A stretch of 64,000 nucleotides of DNA. Origin: Aeromonas allosaccharophila (lineage in GTDB: Bacteria; Pseudomonadota; Gammaproteobacteria; Enterobacterales; Aeromonadaceae). Below the pieces are notes generated by a model. It saw only the letters and a program-made list of their open reading frames with translations. It had not been told where the DNA came from and did no database searches. Where the stretch lies: positions 1 to 64,000 of the forward strand of contig NZ_CDBR01000109.1 of assembly GCF_000819685.1 (NCBI RefSeq), written 5' to 3'. The translations under genes and the position numbers were made by a program. Shown here one piece after another: positions 16,294 through 24,564 of this stretch (the first letter of the stretch is position 1; every line of letters starts with the position of its first letter).

Positions 16294-16453
16294 CAGCGAC
16301 AGTCCCGACAAACCGCTACACAAAACCTGTCGTGGCTTATGAGCCTTCTCAACCGCTTCTCGCCGGTTGATAACAAAATCCCTCACCTGATGACAAAAGC
16401 CCATCGCCGATGATGGGTTTTGCGAAAAACTGCCTGCCAGCCAATTCGTCACG

Positions 16454-16489
16454 CCGTGTCGCGGCCTGTTTGGATAATCCGCGACACGG
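16454..16489. promoter_or_regulatory. Operator-like inverted repeat upstream of the WYL gene
   Basis: CCGTGTCGCGG (16454-16464) and CCGCGACACGG (16479-16489) form a perfect 11-bp inverted repeat with a 14-bp spacer, 21 bp before the ATG. The GCGACA/TGTCGC half-sites recur before the 59-residue gene. Confidence 0.65.
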
Positions 16490-16510
16490 TTATTCCCCTT
16501 GCTAGATGGT

Positions 16511-17404
16511 ATGCACGAACACGACAAGATTGCTCAGCGCCTCGGTATGCTCCTCACCCGCCTGTACAGCGGTGAGAAGCTGCACCTGAGTGATCTGGCC
16601 ACCGAGTACAACGTCACCGTGCGCACCCTGCAGCGGGATTTCAATCAACGCCTCAGCTATCTACCGATAGAGCACCGCAGCCAGCAATACTGGCTGGATC
16701 CTGGGTTTCTCAATCACAAGAACGACGGAAAGGTGCGAAAGCTGGCCGAGCAGTTGGGTATCACCGACCTGTTCCCCCGTGCCAGTGAACATCGTCTGGG
16801 TCAGCTGCTGGACAGAGACACCCCAAGCCTCTTCGCCATCAAGGGATTCGATGGTCAATCAGCTGACTCACTGAGCCATCAGTTACCGGTATTAGAGCAG
16901 GCACTGACCCAGCATCTGCAATGCTGGCTCATCACCAAAGACCAGCGCAAGCAACTGTTTAGCCCCTATCAGCTTGTCAACTACAAGGGCACCTGGCACT
17001 TGGTCGGCGTCAGCGAGGGGCGGTTGCAAGCCTATCCGCTGAGCTCCATCGCGCTGGTTGAGCTATCGCAACAGACCTTCACCCGTGATGCGCTCATTGC
17101 GCGACAAATCGATACCGATCCGACGCTCTGGCGCTCCGGCATGATCGAGGTGCTACTCAAGGCCAGTGCCTCCATCGCCATCAACTTTCAGCACCGCCCG
17201 TTGCTGCCCGAGCAGGAGATTGTCAAAACCCTGGATGATGGTTCGCTGTTATTGAGCAGTCGTGTGCTCGATGCCAACCAAATTCTGCCTGTCATCAAAT
17301 CCTGGATGCCGGGACTGACCGTGATCTCACCCGGTTTTATCCATGAGCAGATCGTCCGTGATTTACGCCATTTATTGACCCTGATGAGTCAGGCTCCGCC
17401 CTGA
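16511..17404 (+). CDS. WYL-domain transcriptional regulator
   Basis: The 297-residue protein starts MHEHDK. It has an N-terminal DeoR/YafY-type winged helix (LHLSDLATEYNVTVRTLQRDF) and a WYL-like ligand domain with the variant KGTWHLVGV near residue 163, followed by a WCX-like C-terminus. Such regulators respond to nucleotide ligands or DNA damage and often control phage-defence or mobile genes (BrxR/CapW type). The start is set at ATG 16511 rather than TTG 16499. A perfect inverted repeat lies just upstream, suggesting autoregulation. Confidence 0.82.
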   Translation: MHEHDKIAQRLGMLLTRLYSGEKLHLSDLATEYNVTVRTLQRDFNQRLSYLPIEHRSQQYWLDPGFLNHKNDGKVRKLAEQLGITDLFPRASEHRLGQLLDRDTPSLFAIKGFDGQSADSLSHQLPVLEQALTQHLQCWLITKDQRKQLFSPYQLVNYKGTWHLVGVSEGRLQAYPLSSIALVELSQQTFTRDALIARQIDTDPTLWRSGMIEVLLKASASIAINFQHRPLLPEQEIVKTLDDGSLLLSSRVLDANQILPVIKSWMPGLTVISPGFIHEQIVRDLRHLLTLMSQAPP

Positions 17405-17459
17405 TCCATTTGTGACAAAGATCCCAGTTTATACATCTGGCGACAGCGCCTGACATGCC

Positions 17460-17476
17460 GCGACACCACCTGTCGC
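17460..17476. promoter_or_regulatory. Operator-like repeat upstream of the 59-residue gene
   Basis: GCGACA-CCACC-TGTCGC is a perfect inverted repeat sharing half-sites with the WYL operator. It lies about 55 bp before the small gene's ATG. Confidence 0.55.
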
Positions 17477-17530
17477 CGCTGTTTCACATTGTCGTCAACC
17501 ATCAAGCAGTAGCAATCCAAGGAGTGATGC

Positions 17531-17710
17531 ATGAGTAAAATGATCCAGATGAAAGAGTCCACCGCAAAGCGCGAGGTGAAGCAGGAATACGGCCTGACCG
17601 AAACGGATGGCCAGGCTTTCTGGGATCGGGTGAACCGGGTGATCGGTGAATCCCGAGAGGAAGTCGATAATGAAGACCGCGTTCCTGCCGGATATGAAGT
17701 GTATCGATAA
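17531..17710 (+). CDS. 59-residue small protein of unknown function
   Basis: ATG 17531 follows AAGGAG by seven bases and reads to TAA 17710. The product is charged (starts MSKMIQMKES, contains GQAFWDRVNRVIGESR, ends YEVYR) with one likely amphipathic helix and no signal or membrane segment. A good ribosome-binding site and a following terminator support it as real. The shared upstream operator suggests control by the WYL protein. It could be an antitoxin-like, antirepressor or effector peptide; none of these is shown. Confidence 0.6.
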   Translation: MSKMIQMKESTAKREVKQEYGLTETDGQAFWDRVNRVIGESREEVDNEDRVPAGYEVYR

Positions 17711-17790
17711 CGTCAACGCGTACATGTTAGTTGGTCATTAGTTGACTCCTGTGAGCGATATCTGCCACGAAACGCTCGTAACGACAAAGC

Positions 17791-17819
17791 GGCCAGTTCT
17801 ACTGGCCTCTTTTTTTTTT
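17791..17819 (+). terminator. Terminator after the 59-residue gene
   Basis: GGCCAGT-TCT-ACTGGCC is followed by a run of T. Confidence 0.85.
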
Positions 17820-17894
17820 GGACCGTTCGACAGCACCGGCTGAGATCACACCAGTGAGCAATACTGGGGTAATCCCCGCATGCCGAGGCACCTG

Positions 17895-17926
17895 TATCGC
17901 GGTTTAGCGACCCAATGAGCCGTTTT
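17895..17926 (+). repeat. 32-bp imperfect direct repeat, right copy
   Basis: This is the partner of 16262-16293, in the same orientation, 1633 bp away. The intervening DNA carries exactly the WYL gene, its operators, the small gene and its terminator. Confidence 0.7.
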
Positions 17927-18032
17927 GGCCGCACCGCCCTCCAAACCTCCGCAACAAGATCATCCTGGCCTTCTCGGCCTGCTAAAACGTTCCTCCCCTT
18001 GCTGCCTGCTTTTGCCACCAGATCCCATAAAA

Positions 18033-18069
18033 GCAAAGGGGCCAGTTCGCACTGGCCCCCTTTCATTTT
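18033..18069. terminator. Terminator of the DUF927 gene
   Basis: GGGGCCAGT-TCGC-ACTGGCCCC is a strong hairpin directly after the minus-strand stop, flanked by A- and T-rich sequence on both sides. Confidence 0.75.
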
Positions 18070-20433
18070 TTAGAATTTTTCGACTTCCACCGATATCTCT
18101 GGCATGTCTGGTGAGGACTCAACCATCACGCACCCCGTCTCGCTCGTCGCGCGGCGGGTGAAACTCGGAGCGGGGGAGCCAGGGGCCGTTGATGAACCAG
18201 TACTGCAAGGTTGGACGAGGCTCTCAGTCCGTTCATCAAATAGCGGGCTTCTAAATTGAAATACCTTGTTCACCGAGAATACGTAATAATTGCCAGGAAG
18301 GCTGTCTATTACGATCTCTTTGACATATCGTCCGTCAGCATAGTGCACTATGTACCCGTTTTCACGAAGCCACTTCATGACCAGCTTCGGCTTGCTTGTC
18401 AACAGTTTCTGAAGCTGGGTCATTTCGACATAAAGCTTTCCGTCTTCCGTGAATCCTAATAGCTCCCGCACTTCCATGGATGGCTTGCCGATGTGGATCT
18501 TTCTTCGTTGCTCGGAGAGCGTATCCAATAACCGATAAGCCTCTCTGGTGACATCATCCATGATGCCTTCCATCGACATGAGCCACCGTCGGAAGCATAC
18601 CAAAACTGCATTATCTGCATACGCCACATCAAACGGCAGAATACCTAGCTCAACGGCCAATCGCCCCGCTGCCATGACGTTTGCGAAGCAACCAGCACCA
18701 CGAGCAGCAAGAGGCGGAGGGTTTTCTAATCCCGAGCGACTCATCAGCCACTCTTGGCACTCCTCACGCTTAGCAGCAAAGATAACCGCTAAATCAGCAG
18801 GGGTATCGATGTCTGGCATATTCAACAGCGCCTGAATATATGCAGGCATCGCCGTACCGTAGTACTGAGAGGTTGCAGCTTTAAGGCCATTCACCCGGCA
18901 ACGAGTCAGCTCAAGGCTCTCACCCGCCAGCGCGACATCCTCCGCCATCATCTCAATATCCAGCAGTCTGACGAATATCCCCCCTTTAGTGCCCGCCTTG
19001 CTCCGCTCTAGCAGTTCCTTGAAGGATTCCTCCCCCGAAGAGGGAGCACAAACATTCGATGCCAATGGGCTCCTATTACCTGTGCCCTTCAAATTGCCAA
19101 GCACTCTCGACTGTCCACCCGTCACCGAATAGGCAAACTGAAGCGGATCGTTACTAGACAATGAGCCCAGTTCATCCAAACAAATGCCAATGCCAGTTCG
19201 TTGTTGAAACATGCCTTTGAACCCAGCAGATGTTCCGTCCCATTTCACAATCGCCGTTGCGGGGCCCGCACTTGGGTCAGATGCCACGCCTGACACACTC
19301 TGCCCCACTTGTAGAAGCGTCGTTTTGCCACAAGAGCTTGCACCATAGAAGTGAAAAATCATGGTCCCTGTATTTGATAACTTCATGAATACATTGGATA
19401 GATTTGCCATGATTGCAAAGAGCATAGTTGGTGACTCTTTGACAGGAAGCGCGACGTTCTCTTTCCACTCCAGCAACGTTCCATTCGAGTGGATAGCGTC
19501 ATGCTCACCAGGCGCGGACAGCAGCTCGTGCTGAGGACCACTATAGCCCGTTTTGTAAATTGACCGACCTACCCAGACATAGCAGGGATGTTCGCTAACA
19601 AACCCCGCTTGCAGATGCTGATGGACCACGCTGATATCTTGGATACTGATGCTGGCGGACATGTATGACAGTAGCCCCTCCTCCCGTGCACCTGGGCATT
19701 CAATCCCCGCGCGGTATAGCGCAGCCCTCACTGTTTTGTAGTCCTGAATCACCCTATCGAATAATAGGTCGATGCGCTGGCATTGCTTCCGCTCATCCAG
19801 ATACATGAAACGAACACCACTGATGTCTGTACTGTCAGCTTGGAGTATCGATACCGGCAGCAATGGCTTACCGAGTATCGTTTTTGGCTTGCCATGATCG
19901 CTAGCCAATTTCCCCCACGGGGACATCGCAAACCCATCAGGAATAGCTATCGAATGAACCGGTTTTTTCATCTCCGGCTCAGACCTGGAAAGCACCACGC
20001 CATCTAGGTCACACACAGTCCCATCAGAGGCAATCGAGCAACGCCCCTCGTTGTACAACCTGTATTCTGCTGAACACTGATCCAGCATAAGAAGCTCACG
20101 CCGAACAAAAGACTCATATTGAGTCTCATCGTCAGGATATGGCTGACAACATTCGTGCTGTTCGGACAATGGGCTAACAGCATCGGGGGCAATATTCGCT
20201 CGATGAGCATCACCATGGTGTGCATCAAGGTTCGTGTCCTCCACCAGTAACGGCAGCGAGTCAGGAGCGACTGCAGGGTGCGATTCTGGCGCTGATGCCT
20301 CCTGATCCGAGTCCGGTACCGAGTCTGTCGGCGGTACACCCTGACTTGCCATCCTATCAAGAGATGCTTGAGTCCCTGGACGACGGGCAAAAAGCCTCGG
20401 GGGGTTATCACTACTAGATCTGGGTCTACGCAT
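18070..20433 (-). CDS. DUF927-domain ATPase (helicase-like), satellite-type
   Basis: The 787-residue protein has a disordered acidic/proline N-terminus (about 1-110), a middle region, and a DUF927 P-loop domain. Walker A GASSCGKTT lies near residue 363 and Walker B-like GICLDELG about 50 residues later. DUF927 proteins are helicase-like ATPases of integrative elements and satellites, thought to help replication. No primase TOPRIM is evident. It starts 43 bp after the stop of the integrase upstream on the same strand, so the two form an operon. Confidence 0.78.
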   Translation of the reverse strand: MRRPRSSSDNPPRLFARRPGTQASLDRMASQGVPPTDSVPDSDQEASAPESHPAVAPDSLPLLVEDTNLDAHHGDAHRANIAPDAVSPLSEQHECCQPYPDDETQYESFVRRELLMLDQCSAEYRLYNEGRCSIASDGTVCDLDGVVLSRSEPEMKKPVHSIAIPDGFAMSPWGKLASDHGKPKTILGKPLLPVSILQADSTDISGVRFMYLDERKQCQRIDLLFDRVIQDYKTVRAALYRAGIECPGAREEGLLSYMSASISIQDISVVHQHLQAGFVSEHPCYVWVGRSIYKTGYSGPQHELLSAPGEHDAIHSNGTLLEWKENVALPVKESPTMLFAIMANLSNVFMKLSNTGTMIFHFYGASSCGKTTLLQVGQSVSGVASDPSAGPATAIVKWDGTSAGFKGMFQQRTGIGICLDELGSLSSNDPLQFAYSVTGGQSRVLGNLKGTGNRSPLASNVCAPSSGEESFKELLERSKAGTKGGIFVRLLDIEMMAEDVALAGESLELTRCRVNGLKAATSQYYGTAMPAYIQALLNMPDIDTPADLAVIFAAKREECQEWLMSRSGLENPPPLAARGAGCFANVMAAGRLAVELGILPFDVAYADNAVLVCFRRWLMSMEGIMDDVTREAYRLLDTLSEQRRKIHIGKPSMEVRELLGFTEDGKLYVEMTQLQKLLTSKPKLVMKWLRENGYIVHYADGRYVKEIVIDSLPGNYYVFSVNKVFQFRSPLFDERTESLVQPCSTGSSTAPGSPAPSFTRRATSETGCVMVESSPDMPEISVEVEKF

Positions 20434-20476
20434 AATTCTTTATGGGGGAGTCTCCTCCCCCATTCTCCAAAAATTG

Positions 20477-21628
20477 TTAACAGGTGATGCGTGGGAGGTC
20501 CCACAAGGTGTGTAATTCGTTGACGGCCTTGACCAGCGTGGTGTCGTGGAGGCGTGCGTATCGCTCAGTCATTTTCGGCGAGCTATGGCCTAGGACTTTT
20601 TGCAGTACATCCAGCGAGCAACCTTGGTTTAACAGCGATGTAGCGACGGTATGGCGGGCGTCATGCATGCGCACTCCTGATAGTCCGCAATCATTGCAGA
20701 CCCGGTACCAATACCGCCGAGGTTCGGAAATCTGAGAGACACTATCCTGGCCTCTAAAGAGCAGACCGGTTGTGCCATGGCGCTGGAATTGGAGTTGAAT
20801 CAACTCCAGCGCGAAATGATTAAGTGGTATGAGCCTTTCTCGACCAGACTTACTGGTGGGCAAATACGCAATCTTTCGATTGAGATTACAATCTTGAAGC
20901 TGTAGCGCTCGTGCCTCACCCAGCCTGCACCCTGTTGCAAACAGGAACAGCAGAAGCCTAGCTTTTTCATCGTCGATGTCTTTCATCAAACGATGGACCA
21001 CCTTATTCACCACCTCATCAGGCAACCCCTTGGGTGGCAAAACAGCTTCATGCTTTGCCGGAATACCTGCTGCTGGCGAGGACTTGAGAATGCCACGTTC
21101 TACAGCGAAGGACATGATGGCCTTTACCTGTGCCAAGTAGCGGTTCCGCGTGGCGACAGAGCACGTTTTATTTGATTCTGTAAGAAAATCCTCGATGTCG
21201 AAACGGGTTACTCTGTTTAATGGCTTGAGCCCTAGAGCTGCCACGATCGGCTTTACCCGAGACTCGATGGTTTTATATGACCGATGAGTTGCTCGTACTG
21301 AAGGCAAGTATTTATCATGTATAAACTGTTCTACTGACAAGCTCGAAAGATAGGTTTGGTTGAATCCCACAGGATCCAGTACAAACTCCGCTTTTAGCTT
21401 TCTTGCCTGCTCACGTATCTCTTTAACGCTGACTTCGTCCGTGCTCGCAATTTTTAACCGATAACGGACTTTATTTTTGGTGAAACTAAGACAACCAACC
21501 TTGCGACCAGTGGCATAAGTAATCCACGTAAGGGAACGCTCGTATTTATCTTTGCTTTCACGCTGCTTTGAACTGCACTCCTCCAACTTGGTACTATCTA
21601 CAGTTGGAGCTACAGCCTGTTCGGGCAT
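20477..21628 (-). CDS. Tyrosine recombinase, probable island integrase
   Basis: The 383-residue protein has a core-binding domain (about 110-195) and a catalytic domain with Arg in ATGCRLGEAR, Lys in TSKSGRERL, HDARH, the GHSSPKM histidine and Tyr in ERYARLH. ATG 21628 sits eight bases after AGGAGGTGCG, so the longer start at 21643 is rejected. It lacks the P4 arm domain of the other integrase. As the integrase nearest the complete tRNA-Phe, it is the best candidate for the enzyme that inserted the island. Confidence 0.88.
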   Translation of the reverse strand: MPEQAVAPTVDSTKLEECSSKQRESKDKYERSLTWITYATGRKVGCLSFTKNKVRYRLKIASTDEVSVKEIREQARKLKAEFVLDPVGFNQTYLSSLSVEQFIHDKYLPSVRATHRSYKTIESRVKPIVAALGLKPLNRVTRFDIEDFLTESNKTCSVATRNRYLAQVKAIMSFAVERGILKSSPAAGIPAKHEAVLPPKGLPDEVVNKVVHRLMKDIDDEKARLLLFLFATGCRLGEARALQLQDCNLNRKIAYLPTSKSGRERLIPLNHFALELIQLQFQRHGTTGLLFRGQDSVSQISEPRRYWYRVCNDCGLSGVRMHDARHTVATSLLNQGCSLDVLQKVLGHSSPKMTERYARLHDTTLVKAVNELHTLWDLPRITC

Positions 21629-21963
21629 CGCACCTCCTATCATCTAGAGCCCCCACAGTGGTGACTCATGACAAGAATGTTGGACGAAGAAAAACCGAAA
21701 TGGAAGACCAGCTCCAGAGCGTAACCATCCGATAATGCCTTATAAAAACAGACTTCCCTGCACATGGTATGTTTTGTGCTTTACAAAATCCCCCTATAGC
21801 CGGAGAGTCGAAATCAGTTTTTGCCCCCCTCTAAAGAATCAGAAAATCACAACTCAATAGAGTCCAATTTTTGACAGAAAAATATTTTATTTTTTTCCGT
21901 CCCCCCCCGATGCCCTGCTCACTTTATGAGCTAAAAGACTACATTGAGCACAAGTATTTACTT

Positions 21964-21990
21964 CCCCTACAGCTCTTGCTGTAGGGGGTT
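21964..21990. terminator. Strong hairpin in the island right end
   Basis: CCCCTACAGC-TCTT-GCTGTAGGGG is a perfect 10-bp stem followed by GTT. Confidence 0.6.
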
Positions 21991-22063
21991 ATCACTCTTC
22001 TTCAAACGCAGATACGGAAGTTGAGCGACCGGAGGTCCTTCGGTATCGACGCACCAAACCCTG

Positions 22064-22079
22064 TCTGGTCAATTTCTGG
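22064..22079 (+). repeat. Subterminal 16-bp repeat, right copy
   Basis: TCTGGTCAATTTCTGG differs from 7284-7299 at one base. It is 279 bp inside the right attachment repeat. Confidence 0.45.
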
Positions 22080-22322
22080 TAACTTTTCAGCGCACAAAAA
22101 ACATGCACGTTAGTTCATCCGTTTTTTGACAAAAAATGGACTCACTTGTTGGAGGCTCGGGATGGGTGAGAGAGCGAAAAGGTAATTCTATAAAGGGAAA
22201 AAACCTCGATAGAAGCACCTGCCGACAACCGGATCCCGGTGTGGAGTCAGGGGCTCCTTGCACACTATCTCGCCACTTGGTTCACCCTATGCAAAAACAT
22301 GCCAGAAACTGGGGCTGCAAGG

Positions 22323-22351
22323 TTGACACCCCAGTCCAGAAAGGGTTTAAT
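22323..22351 (+). promoter_or_regulatory. Island-supplied tRNA-Phe promoter
   Basis: TTGACA and TTTAAT with 17-bp spacing match the original promoter at 7121, but the spacer differs at seven positions. It now drives tRNA-Phe and tRNA-Asn. Confidence 0.8.
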
Positions 22352-22357
22352 GCGCGC

Positions 22358-22404
22358 CGTTGCCCAGATAGCTCAGTCGGTAGAGCAGGGGATTGAAAAT
22401 CCCC
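22358..22404. repeat. Right attachment repeat of the island (attR)
   Basis: This is a 47-bp exact copy of 7156-7202, spanning the tRNA-Phe 5' half and anticodon region. Confidence 0.88.
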
Positions 22405-22437
22405 GTGTCGGCGGTTCGATTCCGTCTCTGGGCACCA
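22362..22437 (+). tRNA. tRNA-Phe (GAA)
   Basis: A 76-base cloverleaf: acceptor GCCCAGA/TCTGGGC, anticodon loop TTGAAAA, T loop TTCGATT, and encoded CCA. The 5' half comes from the island and the 3' half is the ancestral chromosome. Confidence 0.96.
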
Positions 22438-22441
22438 AAAT

Positions 22442-22517
22442 TCCTCCTTAGTTCAGTCGGTAGAACGGCGGACTGTTAATCCGTATGTCACTGGTTCAAG
22501 TCCAGTAGGAGGAGCCA
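22442..22517 (+). tRNA. tRNA-Asn (GTT)
   Basis: A 76-base cloverleaf: acceptor TCCTCCT/AGGAGGA, anticodon loop CTGTTAA, T loop TTCAAGT, and encoded CCA. It is four bases after tRNA-Phe and cotranscribed. Confidence 0.96.
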
Positions 22518-22524
22518 AATTCGA

Positions 22525-22552
22525 AAAGCCCGCTCAATCGAGCGGGCTTTTT
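22525..22552 (+). terminator. Terminator of the tRNA operon
   Basis: AAGCCCGCT-CAATCG-AGCGGGCTT is followed by TTT. From here to 22943 (about 390 bp) I see no gene, only GCATGCTGCCA-type short repeats (22571-22652). Confidence 0.85.
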
Positions 22553-22943
22553 CATTTCTAGTTGCTGTTGCATGCTGCCAAAAAGAGCGTTGCGCCACAG
22601 GTTGCGCTGAACAGCAGCATTCCGGTCTGCAGCATGCTGCCAGGGCATGGCTTCTTCTCTCTTTTTCTAGCCCTGATCCACTTCGGTTTCATCACGTTCC
22701 CTTATCCATTTTGTCGGCCTGAATGGCTGCACGCCTGTGCAGGCGAGCCATCTTTGTTGAATGGCGCCATGGCGTCAATCTCCCCCGCAAAACAATTAAT
22801 TCAGCGCTGTTGAACCGTGCGTTATCTGGTGATGTTTCGACCTTTAAGCCATTGTTAACATTTTGGAAAACCGGAGTGACCCCAAGGCTGGGCGGGGCTA
22901 TGATGGGGTCAATGATGTTCCCATCCTGACGGAGAGATCCCCG

Positions 22944-24218
22944 ATGAACAGCCCCTTGAGCTATGTACTGGACGGCATTCATTGCGAGCCGCACTTTTTT
23001 ACCGTTCCCCTCGATCATGATGAGCCGGATGGCGACAGCATTACCCTGTTTGCCCGCACCCTCTGCCGTAAAGACAAGCTCGATGAGAAGCTGCCTTGGC
23101 TGCTGTTTCTGCAGGGGGGGCCTGGATTCGGGGCGCCGCGCCCGACGGCCAATAGTGGTTGGCTCAAGCGGGCGTTGCAGGAGTTCAGAGTGCTGCTGCT
23201 GGATCAGCGTGGCACCGGGATGTCGAGCCCCATCCACGGGCATAGTCTGGCCAACATGACGCCGGCCGAGCAGGCGGAGTATCTCAGCCATTTTCGCGCC
23301 GACAGCATAGTACAAGATGCCGAGTTCATCCGGCAGGAACTCAGCCCCAAGCATCGCTGGAGCCTGCTTGGTCAGAGCTTTGGCGGCTTCTGCTGCCTGA
23401 CCTACCTCTCGCTGTTCCCCGACAGCCTGCGGGAGGTCTATATCACCGGCGGCATCGCGCCGATCGGCCGTAGTGCCGAGGAGGTTTACCGCGCCACCTA
23501 TCAGCGGGTGGCTGACAAGAACCGCGCCTTCTTCGCCCGCTTCCCCCACGCTCAGGGGATTGCCAACCGGCTGGCCAACCATCTGCACCAGCACGATGTG
23601 CGACTGCCCAACGGCCAGCGTCTGACGGTAGAGCAGTTCCAGCAGCAAGGACTGGATCTCGGTGCCACGGGCGCCTTCGACGAGCTCTATTACCTGCTGG
23701 AAGAGGCTTTTATCGGCGACAAGCTGAGCCTGCCCTTTCTCTATCAGGTGCAGAGCATGCAGCCATTCAATACCAACCCGCTGTTCGCCATCCTGCACGA
23801 GGCTATCTACGCCGAAGGGGAGGTGACTCGCTGGGCGGCGGCTCGGGTCAGAGGGGAGTTCCCGGCGGTGAACTGGGTGCCTGGCAAGGATTTCGCCTTC
23901 ACCGGCGAGATGGTTTACCCCTGGATGTTCGAGCAGTACCGCGAGTTGCTGCCCCTGAAAGAGGCGGCCCATCTGCTGGCCAACAAGGCGGACTGGGGGA
24001 CGCTCTATGACCCGGCCCAGCTGGCCCGCAACCAGGTGCCGGTAGCCTGCGCCGTCTATGCCGAAGATATGTATGTGGAGTTTGACTACAGTCGCGAAAC
24101 TCTGCGTGGCCTTGGCAACAGTCGCGCCTGGATCACTAATGAATATGAGCACAATGGTTTGCGCGCCGATGGCGAGGCGATTCTTGATCGCCTGATCGCC
24201 CTGAATCGCGACCGTTAA
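22944..24218 (+). CDS. pap: Prolyl aminopeptidase (proline iminopeptidase)
   Basis: The 424-residue alpha/beta hydrolase releases N-terminal proline from peptides. The oxyanion segment LQGGPGFG, the nucleophile elbow LGQSFGGF (Ser), and a late EYEHNGL region carrying the histidine are visible. The start MNSPLSYVLDGIHCEPHFF matches, from memory, the well-characterised Aeromonas sobria enzyme, which is also about 425 residues and a key genus indicator here. GGAGAG lies upstream of ATG 22944; the longer frame from 22863 has no such site. It has no signal peptide and is probably cytoplasmic. Confidence 0.95.
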   Translation: MNSPLSYVLDGIHCEPHFFTVPLDHDEPDGDSITLFARTLCRKDKLDEKLPWLLFLQGGPGFGAPRPTANSGWLKRALQEFRVLLLDQRGTGMSSPIHGHSLANMTPAEQAEYLSHFRADSIVQDAEFIRQELSPKHRWSLLGQSFGGFCCLTYLSLFPDSLREVYITGGIAPIGRSAEEVYRATYQRVADKNRAFFARFPHAQGIANRLANHLHQHDVRLPNGQRLTVEQFQQQGLDLGATGAFDELYYLLEEAFIGDKLSLPFLYQVQSMQPFNTNPLFAILHEAIYAEGEVTRWAAARVRGEFPAVNWVPGKDFAFTGEMVYPWMFEQYRELLPLKEAAHLLANKADWGTLYDPAQLARNQVPVACAVYAEDMYVEFDYSRETLRGLGNSRAWITNEYEHNGLRADGEAILDRLIALNRDR

Positions 24219-24233
24219 TTGCCGTTATCGGCG

Positions 24234-24265
24234 ACCATCGCGGGAGCTTGGACTCCCGCGATGGT
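24234..24265. terminator. Long hairpin after pap
   Basis: A 13-bp perfect stem (ACCATCGCGGGAG with its complement). The following 300 bp to the carbonic anhydrase contain no gene that I can support. Confidence 0.6.
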
Positions 24266-24564
24266 TGTGATGGATGGTTGTTATGAAAGCGTGACACCCT
24301 GCACCTTGGCCCGCGTCAGCCTGACGATGAGTGGCTGACAGGCTGATTAATTCACCCCCTTCCACTGTCTCTCCCGATCCCTCACCATATACTTGCCAAA
24401 CGACTCTGTATTGAGTGGCGGTCAAACCGATTGACCCGCTCATGCTCGTTACCATTAGAACGTCGCTCTGATGCTCTGTATCCCGCATATCAGATATGCC
24501 ATCCCTGCATGTACCGTGATCGCGGGGAGGGGATGGTCGTGCTTTTCAATCAAGATAAGGATGT

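Larger units (their letters stand above)
21629..22320. other. Right-end noncoding region of the island
   Basis: Nearly 700 bp separate the integrase start from the tRNA promoter, with no convincing gene. It holds the integrase promoter region, a hairpin at 21964-21990 and the 16-bp subterminal repeat. This is the expected place for attP arm sites and excisionase binding. Confidence 0.5.

Noticed and set aside
22692..24152. A 486-codon frame opposite pap.
   Set aside because: Shadow frame; pap has the clear family match.
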